Part shown: positions 19,238 through 26,849 of the stretch, piece after piece
How the letters are laid out: each line of letters opens with the position of its first letter
How positions within the stretch are numbered: the stretch's first letter is position 1
Assembly: GCF_030718205.1 (NCBI RefSeq)
Contig: NZ_JAUZQF010000003.1
Span: 310,001 to 374,000, forward strand
DNA: 64,000 nt
Direction of reading: 5' to 3'
Source: Nonomuraea turcica
GTDB lineage: Bacteria > Actinomycetota > Actinomycetes > Streptosporangiales > Streptosporangiaceae
Made by a program: the position numbers and the translations under genes
The notes under the pieces: model-generated
The model's input: the letters and a program-made list of their open reading frames with translations, nothing else
What the model was told of the DNA's origin: nothing
Database searches by the model: none

Positions 19238-20886
19238 CCGGCGAGTCCATGATCACCGCAGCGGCCATGGGCGCGGCGGCCCGGTTCGACCCGCAGATCC
19301 GCGTCCCGCTCAGGCCGAGGATGCGCCGCGGGCTGGCCATCGACTATGAGGCCGATCAGGTGGTGGTGACCGGAGGGCCGAAGCGGCAGCTGCTGCGCGG
19401 CAGGTCCGCCACCGAGCTGCTGCCGGGCCTGCTCGCGCTGCTCGACGGCGTCCGCGGCCACGCCGAGCTGGCCGGTGAGCTGGGGATACCGGAGGAATCG
19501 GTCTTCCAGGCGCTGTCGCTGCTGTGGACGTGCGGGGTCATCGAGGAAGGGCCGCCCGAGGGGCCGGCGCCGCAGGTCAGCCCCGACCTCGCGGACTTCC
19601 TGTCCCGGCTGGGCGATTCCACGGGCGCGAACCCCGCCTGGGAGCAGGCGGCGGCCAGGCTCGCCGCGGCCCGCGTCGAGGTCTTCGGCACCGGACGGGC
19701 CGCCGCCGCGCTGGCCGAGGAGCTCACGCCCGCGCTACGCGTCAGCCTGGCCGCGGGTACCGTGCCGGACGCCGCGACCACCCTCGCGGTGTGGGTGGAC
19801 GACGGCGGCGAAGGGCCCGCGCGGGACTGCTGGGAGCGGGGGCTGCCGTTGCTGCGGCTGCGCGTGCACGGCCGTACGGCGGTGCTCGGCCCGCTGGTCG
19901 ACCCGCGCGTGACGGCCTGTATGACCTGCCGTGTGGCCGAAGAGGAACCGGACGGCAGGCACGCCGCGAACGGCGACGCCGAGCTGGCGGCCGGCCTGCT
20001 GGCCAGGGACCTGTTCGCGTACGTCTCGCGCGCCGTCACCGGGCCGCTGCCGATGCGCTGGCGATCGGTGGATCTGGAGACGCTGGCCCAGCGTGACCTG
20101 TCGGCCGCGACCAGGCCAGGATGCCCGGACTGCTCGGCCCAGCCGCGGGAGCACGGCACGCCGCTCGCCCGTGCCCCGCTGGCCGCCCGGTACGAGGCCG
20201 CGATCGCGTTCCCGCCGAAGGAGCACGCGGACCTCAAAGCCCACCAGATGCACTACAAGCCCTCCAACATGGCGCTGCAGCGCATCGCGCGCACCTGGCC
20301 CTCGGCCCGGCCCGTCGACCTGCCGCCGCCCGACTTCGAGCTGCTGGCCCGTCCCGCGTCGGCCAAGCTGGACGCCGAGCGGCTCTCGCTCCTGCTGGCC
20401 GTGACGGCCGGCGTCAAGGCCGACAGCAAGGAGCGGCTGTTCCGGTGGACGGCCAGCGGGGGCAACATCGGATCGGTCGTCGCCTATGTCGCGGTCCGCG
20501 ACGTCCCGGGAGTCGAGCCCGGCCTGTACGGCTACGTCGCACCCGACCATCGCCTCGCCTGGCTGTCGGCCACAACCCTGCCCGCCGAGAACATGCCCGC
20601 CGGCCAGGTGCCGGTCGGCCAGGTTCCGGCCGGTGACAGCCCCGCGAGCCTGGTGCTGACCGGTGACTTCAGCAAGGTCGCGCGCAAGTACGCGGCCTTC
20701 GCGCTCCGCATCGTGCTGCTGGACAGCGGCTGCGCGCAGGCCGCCGGCCGGCTCACCGCGCGGGCCCTGGGCGTCGGCTTCCGCCTGCGCGGGCGGTGGG
20801 ACGACACCGCCGTCGCGGCGCTGCTCGGGATCGACCCGGACGTGCAGCCGATCACCGCCGTGGCGGATCTGGGGGAGAGCCGATGA
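19234..20886 (+). CDS. Fusion of E1-like leader-binding domain and SagB-type dehydrogenase
   Basis: A 550-residue protein. Residues about 15-110 look like the winged-helix recognition region at the head of ocin-ThiF proteins (RGLAIDYEADQVVVTG, LLPGLLALLDGVRGHAEL). Residues about 140-310 are E1-like with zinc pairs CMTC and CPDC. Residues about 320-550 resemble a SagB-type nitroreductase domain (HYKPSNMALQRIARTWP, GGNIGSVVAYV, GLYGYVAPDHRLAWL, and ARKYAAFALRIVLLDSG). Known role: SagB enzymes use FMN to oxidise azolines to azoles. A four-base overlap precedes and follows it. The fusion would couple leader binding to oxidation. Confidence 0.8.
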   Translation: MTGESMITAAAMGAAARFDPQIRVPLRPRMRRGLAIDYEADQVVVTGGPKRQLLRGRSATELLPGLLALLDGVRGHAELAGELGIPEESVFQALSLLWTCGVIEEGPPEGPAPQVSPDLADFLSRLGDSTGANPAWEQAAARLAAARVEVFGTGRAAAALAEELTPALRVSLAAGTVPDAATTLAVWVDDGGEGPARDCWERGLPLLRLRVHGRTAVLGPLVDPRVTACMTCRVAEEEPDGRHAANGDAELAAGLLARDLFAYVSRAVTGPLPMRWRSVDLETLAQRDLSAATRPGCPDCSAQPREHGTPLARAPLAARYEAAIAFPPKEHADLKAHQMHYKPSNMALQRIARTWPSARPVDLPPPDFELLARPASAKLDAERLSLLLAVTAGVKADSKERLFRWTASGGNIGSVVAYVAVRDVPGVEPGLYGYVAPDHRLAWLSATTLPAENMPAGQVPVGQVPAGDSPASLVLTGDFSKVARKYAAFALRIVLLDSGCAQAAGRLTARALGVGFRLRGRWDDTAVAALLGIDPDVQPITAVADLGESR

Positions 20887-21581
20887 CCAACGCGCACGCG
20901 CTCGCCACCGAGCTCATCCAGGCATTCCGCGTCCCGCCGGACGGCATGGGGGCCGCCGCCCCGGCTCCGGTGGGACCGGCGACGATCGGGCCGGGCGTAC
21001 GGGCCGGGGGACACGCGGGCAGCCGCGCCGACCTGCTCGACACCCTGGTACGGCGGCGCTCCCAGCGCTTCTTCGCTCCGGAACCGATCCCCGCCGAGCT
21101 GCTTGCGGACGTGATCGTCAGCGGGATCAGGGACGACGCCGGCGCCTGGCCCGGCGAGCAACCGCTGCAGACCGACGTGGTCGCCTTCGACGTAGCGGGT
21201 GTCGAACCGGCCATGTTCCGCTTCGACGCCGGGCCGCGTGTCTTCTCACCGGTCGCGCCGCTGCCGCCGCCGGACGAGCTGGAGAACCTGACACTGCAGA
21301 CGGAGTTCTGCCACGCCCCGGCCATCGTCTCGATCGCCGTGGACCTGACCGAGGCCGACCGGGCGCACGGCGCCCACGGCTACCGTCTCGTGCTCGGGCG
21401 CGCCGGCGCCGCCGCCTACACGATGTGGCTCGAGGCGATCGCCCTCGGCCTGGCCGGCACGGTGTTCGCCGGCTTCATCCCCGCCGCGGTCCGGCGGCCG
21501 CTGCGCGCCGACGGCACCAGCCGTCACCACGTCTTCGCCCTGGCAGTCGGGCGAGAACTCCGCGACCAGAGAAGGGAGTGA
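20883..21581 (+). CDS. SagB-type nitroreductase-fold dehydrogenase
   Basis: A 232-residue protein of the FMN-dependent nitroreductase fold. It contains LVRRRSQRFFAPEPIPAELL (the usual phosphate-binding arginine block near residue 60), EPAMFRFDAGPRVFSP, FCHAPAIVSIAVDL and YTMWLEAIALGLAGTVFAGF. Nitroreductase-fold enzymes work as dimers, so it may pair with the similar domain at the end of the preceding fusion protein. The start overlaps that gene (ATGA). It lies seven bases before the first precursor gene, placing modification enzymes and substrates on one transcript. Azoline oxidation is the inferred job. Confidence 0.82.
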   Translation: MTNAHALATELIQAFRVPPDGMGAAAPAPVGPATIGPGVRAGGHAGSRADLLDTLVRRRSQRFFAPEPIPAELLADVIVSGIRDDAGAWPGEQPLQTDVVAFDVAGVEPAMFRFDAGPRVFSPVAPLPPPDELENLTLQTEFCHAPAIVSIAVDLTEADRAHGAHGYRLVLGRAGAAAYTMWLEAIALGLAGTVFAGFIPAAVRRPLRADGTSRHHVFALAVGRELRDQRRE

Positions 21582-21587
21582 AAGAAG

Positions 21588-21770
21588 ATGGACAACGACC
21601 AGCTCGAGCTATACGCGATAACGGAATCGCTGGAACTGGAGTCCCTGACGGACGGCGCCGCCGCCGCGGGCCCCTGCATCAACTCCGCCTCCACCGCTTC
21701 GACGGTGTCCAGCGCGTCCTGCCCAGCCTCGTCGGCCTCGTCCTTCGGCTCGTTCTCGAGCTACACATGA
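21588..21770 (+). CDS. RiPP precursor peptide 1
   Basis: A 60-residue peptide with an acidic leader (DQLELYAITESLELESL) and a core made almost only of Ser, Thr, Ala, Gly, Cys and Phe, with the block SSASCPASSASSF. The LELYA element is shared with precursors 2 and 3 and is the likely recognition sequence. The leader probably ends near the AAAAG stretch. A GGGAG ribosome-binding site precedes the ATG. Its stop overlaps an in-frame ATG upstream of precursor 2. The Ser/Thr/Cys-rich core is what a cyclodehydratase plus dehydratase would modify. Confidence 0.87.
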   Translation: MDNDQLELYAITESLELESLTDGAAAAGPCINSASTASTVSSASCPASSASSFGSFSSYT

Positions 21771-21793
21771 TCAACAGATTGGAAGTGATCCCC

Positions 21794-21961
21794 ATGAGTT
21801 CCGAGCCGATCGAGCTCTACGCGTTCGACGACGGCTTCGCCATCGAGGAGTTGCCCGAGGGCAACGCGCTCGGCAGCTGGTTCTGCGCGTCATCGGCGTC
21901 GACCGCTTCCTGCCCGGGAAGCTCGGCCGCGAGCGTCAGCACCGCCTCCACCTTCGGCTGA
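21794..21961 (+). CDS. RiPP precursor peptide 2
   Basis: A 55-residue peptide: leader with IELYAFDDGFAIEELPEGNA, then a core beginning near GSWFC and containing STASCPGSSAASVSTAST. Taking the core from the Ser after GNALG gives 28 residues, of which 15 are Ser, Thr or Cys. A GGAAG sequence lies eight bases before the ATG at 21794; an in-frame ATG at 21767 overlaps the precursor 1 stop and is an alternative. The leader is nearly identical to that of precursor 3, including 31 identical bases (21837-21867 versus 22019-22049), which points to recent duplication. Confidence 0.87.
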   Translation: MSSEPIELYAFDDGFAIEELPEGNALGSWFCASSASTASCPGSSAASVSTASTFG

Positions 21962-21975
21962 TGAGGAGGATGACC

Positions 21976-22146
21976 ATGAACGAACACCAGGTCGAACTGT
22001 ATGCGTTCGACGATGCGCTCGCCATCGAGGAGTTGCCCGAGGGCAACGCCCTGGGCTGCTTCGCCTGCGCGGGCACGGCCTCGTCCGCGTCCTGCCCGGC
22101 GAGCTCGGCGTCGAGCTTCACCACGGCCTCCACCTACTCATGGTGA
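21976..22146 (+). CDS. RiPP precursor peptide 3
   Basis: A 56-residue peptide with leader VELYAFDDALAIEELPEG and a core starting near GCFAC and containing SSASCPASSASSFTTAST, ending in an aromatic Tyr-Ser-Trp. A core taken from the Cys after GNALG has 29 residues, 16 of them Ser, Thr or Cys. The start at 21976 is supported by AGGAGG six bases upstream; earlier in-frame ATGs at 21961 and 21970 would lack proper spacing. It has the most cysteines (three) apart from the conserved leader and so could carry the most thiazoles of the set. Confidence 0.87.
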   Translation: MNEHQVELYAFDDALAIEELPEGNALGCFACAGTASSASCPASSASSFTTASTYSW

Positions 22147-22159
22147 GGGGAGGACACCG

Positions 22160-22339
22160 ATGACGTACCACGAGGACCTCGACCTGAGCGCCGTTCAGCT
22201 CCCTGACGACGGGCTGGAGCTCGAACAGTTCCGCGAGGGCGTGGCGCTGGCCACCCTGAGCACCACATCCACGCTGGGCACCGCGAGCTGCCCGAGCACC
22301 GCGGGATCCGTCATGACCGCGATGTGCTACGGGCCCTGA
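22160..22339 (+). CDS. RiPP precursor peptide 4 (divergent)
   Basis: A 59-residue peptide with leader DLDLSAVQLPDDGLELEQF and core TLSTTSTLGTASCPSTAG, ending in CYGP. The leader differs from precursors 1-3 (DLDLSAV in place of ELYAFDD), but the core keeps the T/S-A-S-C-P block and the Ser/Thr-rich composition. GGGGAGG lies nine bases before the ATG. It is the last precursor before a strong hairpin. The different leader may mean weaker or separate recognition by the same enzymes, or a peptide that has drifted. Confidence 0.83.
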   Translation: MTYHEDLDLSAVQLPDDGLELEQFREGVALATLSTTSTLGTASCPSTAGSVMTAMCYGP

Positions 22340-22361
22340 CGCGGTGACAGATCAGGAAACC

Positions 22362-22389
22362 AGGCTGAGGTCGGCGCCGGCCTCAGCCT
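22362..22389. terminator. 13-pair hairpin between precursor genes and downstream genes
   Basis: AGGCTGAGGTCGG and CCGGCCTCAGCCT are complementary over 13 positions with one G-U pair, around a two-base centre. It starts 22 bases after the precursor 4 stop and ends before the ribosome-binding site of the protease gene. A leaky terminator here would give more precursor message than downstream enzyme message, as known in other RiPP clusters. No long T run follows. Confidence 0.7.
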
Positions 22390-22416
22390 CTTGACCGAAC
22401 GACCCAGGGGCAGGAA

Positions 22417-23499
22417 ATGATCAGCGCACCGAAACTCCGCGAGGACCTCGAGCTCCTTACCGGGATGGACGACCGCCCGCTGGTGTACGACCCCGTCACC
22501 GGCGCCTACCACCGCGTCACCCGGGCCGCTCAGCTGGTCCTCACCCAGCTGGACGGCACCAGATCGCGCGAAGAGCTGATCGCCCTGCTGAGCGACGGCG
22601 GCGGCCGGCGCGACGAGGTGGAGGACTTCCTGACGAGGCTGGAGGAGAGCGGCCTGCTGGTCGGCGCGGAGCGGCAGGACAAGGACACGAGCGGCAAGCG
22701 GATCCGCACGTCCATGTTCATGCCGCGGATCGTCCTCACCCGCTCGCTGCCCGCCCTGCTCGAACCGCTCGCCAGAGTGCTGCGCCGCTGGAACGCCAGG
22801 GCGCTGGTGGCGGTGGCGGGGCTCGGCGCGCTCGCGGGCTTCTCGCTCGGCGCCTTCACGGTGTTCACCTCGCCGCCCTCGTTCGAGCGGATCGGCGGCG
22901 CCGCGTTCGTCGTGGCCGCGCTGCTGCAGCTCGTCGCGGTCCTCGTGCACGAGAGCGCGCACGCGCTGGTCGCGCAGGTGCTCAAAGTGCCCGTCCGCGG
23001 CCTCGGGGTGGCGCTGCTGTTCTACTTCCTGCCGCTCGCCTACGTCGACCGCACCGACGCCTACCGGCTGCGCGGCCGCGGCGGGCGGATCGTGCTCGCG
23101 CTGGCCGGGCTGATGAGCGACGGCTGGCTGACCGGCGTGAGCGCGGTCGTCGCCCTCACCGCCGACGGCTTCGTCCAGCACACGGCCGCCTTCCTGCTGG
23201 TCTTCCAGCTCATTGGCATGGTGATCAACCTCAACCCGCTGCTCCCCAGCGACGGCTACGCCGCCATCGAGACGGCCACCGGCCTGGTGGACCCGCGGGG
23301 CCGCGCCTTCACCCTGCTCGGTGCCCTGATCGTGCCCAAGCCGCTGCCGAACTACCTGGCGAACCTGGCGCTCAAGGCCCGGCTGGCCTACCTGGCCTAC
23401 GGACTCGTCTGCGCCGCTTACGTCGGGGTGCTCGCGCTGTCCATGATCTCCACGCTGCCCATGCTGGTCCAGGCCGTCATGGCCGCGGCGGGCCGGTGA
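22417..23499 (+). CDS. Membrane M50-type metalloprotease with PqqD-like recognition domain
   Basis: A 360-residue protein. Residues 1-88 form a PqqD-like winged-helix domain (PLVYDPVTGAYHRVT, LTQLDGTRSREELIALL), the fold used to bind RiPP leader peptides. The rest is an integral membrane peptidase of the M50/YydH-like class with zinc-binding HESAH near residue 178 and the second motif NPLLPSDGY near residue 273. It lies next to the precursor genes and overlaps the dehydratase gene by four bases. The inferred role is cutting the leader within or at the membrane, possibly coupled to export. No other protease gene is visible in the cluster. Confidence 0.83.
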   Translation: MISAPKLREDLELLTGMDDRPLVYDPVTGAYHRVTRAAQLVLTQLDGTRSREELIALLSDGGGRRDEVEDFLTRLEESGLLVGAERQDKDTSGKRIRTSMFMPRIVLTRSLPALLEPLARVLRRWNARALVAVAGLGALAGFSLGAFTVFTSPPSFERIGGAAFVVAALLQLVAVLVHESAHALVAQVLKVPVRGLGVALLFYFLPLAYVDRTDAYRLRGRGGRIVLALAGLMSDGWLTGVSAVVALTADGFVQHTAAFLLVFQLIGMVINLNPLLPSDGYAAIETATGLVDPRGRAFTLLGALIVPKPLPNYLANLALKARLAYLAYGLVCAAYVGVLALSMISTLPMLVQAVMAAAGR

Positions 23500-25988
23500 G
23501 CGGCGTGCCTGGCCGGCTGTCGGGTCCTGTGCTCGCCCGGGTCGCGGGGCTGCCCGCGGACGCGCTGGACATCGTCGGTCCGCCGACCCGCGACCTGCTT
23601 GACGAACTCGCCCGGATGGGCGATGAGCTGGAACGGCTCGCCCCCCGGCTGATCGACGTCCTGTTCGACCTGGTGCCGCGGCTCGATGACGACGTGCCGC
23701 TGCGGCGCAGGGTCCTCGCCGGCAAACGGGCGGTCAACAAGCTCGGGGCGCTGCCGTGGGACGACGGCACCGCCGCCCGCGCGCACGCGCGTCTGGCCCC
23801 GGAGGACGGGACGCTGCTCGACGCCTGGATCCGGCTGACCGGCGGCCGCGCGGGCCTACTGGCCAAGCTCGGCAGCCAGCTCGCCGCCGACCGCGCCGCG
23901 GCCTTGGAGCGACTGCGCGGCAGCCTGGACGATCCCACTTTTGCCCGCTCCCTGGCCCTCACGGCCCCCGACTGGCTCCGATACGGCCGCCGCGACTCGG
24001 CACGCGACAGGCAGACCCTCTACTCCTACGTCTCCCGCGCCGCGGTCAAGACCAGCCCGCTGTCCGGCCTGACCACGGTGGGCCTGGCCGGGACCGCCGG
24101 GCTGGGGCGGGCGCGCAGCCGTACGACCGCGACGCTCGCCCACCGGGCGCTGTGGCTGCTCGCACACGACGAGCAGACCGCGGGGCTGCTGCGTTACCGT
24201 GCCGCGCCGATCGTGCCGGGTGGACCGGCCGCCCCCGCCGGATTACTCCTGCACAGCGAGGTGTCGACGGCCGAGGGCATCATCTGGCGGCAGGACCGGG
24301 TGGTCGAGGCCGATCACGCCCGCCGCTGGCTGGACCCGCTGGGCGCGCAGGACCGCGCCCTCGACGAGATCCTCGCCTCGATCGGCGGGGCTCGGCCCTT
24401 CACGAGGTTCGTCCGGCTGCTGGACAGCGGCCTGCTGCATCCCGTGCCACCGTGGCGGCGCGGCGAGGAGCCGTTCGGCGCGCTGGTGGCACTGGCCGCG
24501 CGGGCACCCGGCGGGCAGGCGACAGAGGCCCCGGGCGCGCCGGTGGCGGGAGCCCCGGGAGCCGCGGGCGCGCCGGCGGCGGGAGCGCCGGGCGCACGGA
24601 TAGGCGCGGGCGCGCTGAGCTCCGCCCGCGACCTCGGCGCCAGGGCCTGCCGGGAAGGCGTGAAGGGCAGGCTGAATGCCGCCCAGGCCGTCGGTGAGCT
24701 GGCCAGGTCCTGGTCGGAGCGGCCCGGTGGGCTGATCTACGAGGACCGGGAGACCGATGCGGATCTTCCGGATCCCTGCGCTTTCACCCCGGTACGCGAG
24801 GACCTGGCGGCGCTCAGCGCCAGGATGCGACCGTGGGTTTTCCGCTCGCACGTCTACGACCTGCTGCTGAATCGGTTCGTGGCCGAGTACGGCCGCGGCG
24901 GCCACTGCCGCGACCCGCTGGGGTTTCTCATGCGCCTCGCGACGGACGGCGACTCCAACACACCGCTCGAGCAGGCCGTGGGCATGGACCTGAGGAGCCG
25001 GGCCGCGCCGGGGGAGCGGGCCTGGTTGCCGGTCGGGCCCACCAGCGCTCCACCGGGCGCGGCACTGCTGGTCCAGTTCGAGGCCGACGACTGGGCCGAC
25101 GTGGCCGACGGACGCCATCGCATGGTCGTCAACAACTTCAGCTACGGCAGCGGTGGCCTGTTCACCCGTTTCCGCGAGCTGCTGGGCGAGGACCTGCGTA
25201 CCCGGCTGGCCGGTCACGTCGCCGCCTGCTGGCCCGGGGCGAGCCACCGTGAGCTGGTCGTGTGGACCGAGTGCAACACCGTCCAGGCCGAGTGCGCGGG
25301 CCTGCTGCCGCCGCTGCTCGTGCCCGGCGAGCCGGACGCACCGGGCGGGCTGCGACTGGAAGCGACGGTGCTCGCGCACGACCGGGACACTGACACACTG
25401 TCGCTGCTGGAGCCCGGGGGCGCGCCGATCGGCCTGGCCTACCTGGGGCTGATCCCGCAGCACCTGCTCCAGTCCTACGTCCGCCTGCTCGCGGTCCTGG
25501 CCGATCCATGGGTCAACGCCGCGCCGCACTCCGACTACACGCTGACCAGGTTCGACCTGCTGTCCCACTGCGGTGAGGACGTGGTGGCGCTGCCCCGCGA
25601 GACACACGGCCGGGTCGTCACCCGCCGGGCCTCCTGGATCGCACCCGTGCGGGCGCTCCCGCTGCCGGAGCCGGGGCAGGACGAGGCCGCGCTGGCGTCC
25701 CTGGCACACCGGTTCCGCCGGGTCCACGGCATGCCGGAGGAGGTGTTCGTCCACCAGCTCGGCGCCACCACGATGCGGATGGGCGGTGAACGCAAGCCGT
25801 TGTGGGTGTCGCTGTCGTCGCCGCTCTCGCTCGACACGCTGGCGCAGTGGCTGCGGCCGGAGACCGGCCACGTACGCATCGTGGAGGCACTGCCCGAGCG
25901 CCACCTGCACCCGCAACGCGACACCGCGGGACGGCGCAGGGCGACAGAGCACGCCGTGCTCGTGCACTGGCCGCGACAGGGGAGCTGA
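23496..25988 (+). CDS. LanB-type dehydratase, glutamylation (N-terminal) protein
   Basis: An 830-residue protein matching the N-terminal domain of LanB dehydratases, which transfers glutamate from Glu-tRNA to Ser/Thr. Family blocks include SRAAVKTSPLSGLTTVGLAG near residue 185, VFRSHVYDLLLNRFVAEYG and FEADDWADVADGRHRMVVNN. Residues about 334-372 form an Ala/Gly/Pro low-complexity insertion (GAPVAGAPGAAGAPAAG). It starts with GTG overlapping the protease stop. The elimination domain is a separate protein encoded next, as in thiopeptide and goadsporin pathways (split LanB). Confidence 0.88.
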   Translation: MSGVPGRLSGPVLARVAGLPADALDIVGPPTRDLLDELARMGDELERLAPRLIDVLFDLVPRLDDDVPLRRRVLAGKRAVNKLGALPWDDGTAARAHARLAPEDGTLLDAWIRLTGGRAGLLAKLGSQLAADRAAALERLRGSLDDPTFARSLALTAPDWLRYGRRDSARDRQTLYSYVSRAAVKTSPLSGLTTVGLAGTAGLGRARSRTTATLAHRALWLLAHDEQTAGLLRYRAAPIVPGGPAAPAGLLLHSEVSTAEGIIWRQDRVVEADHARRWLDPLGAQDRALDEILASIGGARPFTRFVRLLDSGLLHPVPPWRRGEEPFGALVALAARAPGGQATEAPGAPVAGAPGAAGAPAAGAPGARIGAGALSSARDLGARACREGVKGRLNAAQAVGELARSWSERPGGLIYEDRETDADLPDPCAFTPVREDLAALSARMRPWVFRSHVYDLLLNRFVAEYGRGGHCRDPLGFLMRLATDGDSNTPLEQAVGMDLRSRAAPGERAWLPVGPTSAPPGAALLVQFEADDWADVADGRHRMVVNNFSYGSGGLFTRFRELLGEDLRTRLAGHVAACWPGASHRELVVWTECNTVQAECAGLLPPLLVPGEPDAPGGLRLEATVLAHDRDTDTLSLLEPGGAPIGLAYLGLIPQHLLQSYVRLLAVLADPWVNAAPHSDYTLTRFDLLSHCGEDVVALPRETHGRVVTRRASWIAPVRALPLPEPGQDEAALASLAHRFRRVHGMPEEVFVHQLGATTMRMGGERKPLWVSLSSPLSLDTLAQWLRPETGHVRIVEALPERHLHPQRDTAGRRRATEHAVLVHWPRQGS

Positions 25989-26050
25989 CCGGCATGGAGC
26001 GACTGGGGGAGCTGTCCGGCACTGAGCGACTGGGGGAGTTGTCCGGTATG
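25979..26050 (+). repeat. 27-bp tandem repeats across the start of the elimination gene
   Basis: Two near-identical 27-bp units (25997-26023 and 26024-26050, differing at a few bases) are preceded by a half-conserved copy ending at the ATG at 25994. Each contains GGGGAG(C/T)TG and ends in ATG or ACT. In the elimination frame they read ERLGELSG(T/M) twice. Confidence 0.85.
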
Positions 26051-26848
26051 GACTGGTGGTACGTCCGCGCCTATCCCGGCGGCGCCGAGCTCATGGACCC
26101 GGCAGCCCGCCTCCTCGTGCCCTGGCTGCGCGAGCAGGCGGCCCGCGAGGGCGCGGCGCGCTGGTTCTTCGTCCGCTATTGGGACATGACAGGCCACCAC
26201 CTGCGCCTGCGACTCAGCTGCCCGGCCGACGGCGTGGACCGGATGCACGAACGCCTCCCCGAACTGGAGGACCTCCTCACGGCCCTGCGGCCGGAGCCGG
26301 TCGAGCGGCTGGTCCCCGGCGACTTCCCCGGCCCGCTTCCCGCCCGGCGCGCGGCCGCCGCCTGCCTGTACGCACCCGAGCTCGGCAAGTACGGCGGCGC
26401 GGCCGGAGTGGCGCTGGCCGAGGAGCTGTTCACCACGTCCTGCGCCTGGTACGCCGACGCGCGGCTGACGGATCTGGATCGCACGGGCGAGCGGGCGGCG
26501 CTGGCCGTGGCCTACATGCGCGGGCTGGGGAACACACTGCCGGAGCCGGAGCGCAAGGGCTTCTGGGCCGCGCACCGCGCGCATTGGGGCTGGCAGCTGC
26601 GCTTGGCGGTCCCCGGCCAGGACCGGCTCCGCGCCCTGCTCGTCAAGACCGCCTCGGCGCTCCCGGCCTGCCCTTCGGACGTGGCCGCGCAGGTCGAGGC
26701 GGTACGCGCGGTGCTCGACGGCGCCGCCGCGGCGAGCGTGCCCGTCCCGCGGGCCGAGCTCCTGCTCCAGTACATGCACATGGACCTCAACCGGCTCGGC
26801 TTCGTGCCCGCGGAGGAGTGCCTGCTGGGGCTCATTGCTTGTCAATGA
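26048..26848 (+). CDS. LanB-type elimination protein (glutamate lyase)
   Basis: A 266-residue protein of the LanB C-terminal (thiopeptide-type biosynthesis, PF14028) family. It keeps the residues of the elimination branch: FFVRYWDMTGHHLRLRL (arginines), YAPELGKYGG, and MHMDLNRLG near the end (histidine). Known role: removes glutamate from glutamyl-Ser/Thr to leave dehydroalanine/dehydrobutyrine. The same family also contains pyridine synthases, but those lack these catalytic residues, so elimination is favoured. The domain begins MDWWYVRAYPGG at 26048; an in-frame ATG at 25994 would add 18 repeat-encoded residues. Confidence 0.86.
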   Translation: MDWWYVRAYPGGAELMDPAARLLVPWLREQAAREGAARWFFVRYWDMTGHHLRLRLSCPADGVDRMHERLPELEDLLTALRPEPVERLVPGDFPGPLPARRAAAACLYAPELGKYGGAAGVALAEELFTTSCAWYADARLTDLDRTGERAALAVAYMRGLGNTLPEPERKGFWAAHRAHWGWQLRLAVPGQDRLRALLVKTASALPACPSDVAAQVEAVRAVLDGAAAASVPVPRAELLLQYMHMDLNRLGFVPAEECLLGLIACQ

Positions 26849-26849
26849 A

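Noticed and set aside
17293..26848. Classification as a thiopeptide cluster
   Set aside because: No pyridine synthase is visible, and the cores lack the dense Cys-Ser pattern and N-terminal Ser typical of thiopeptides; goadsporin-like linear azole peptide fits better.
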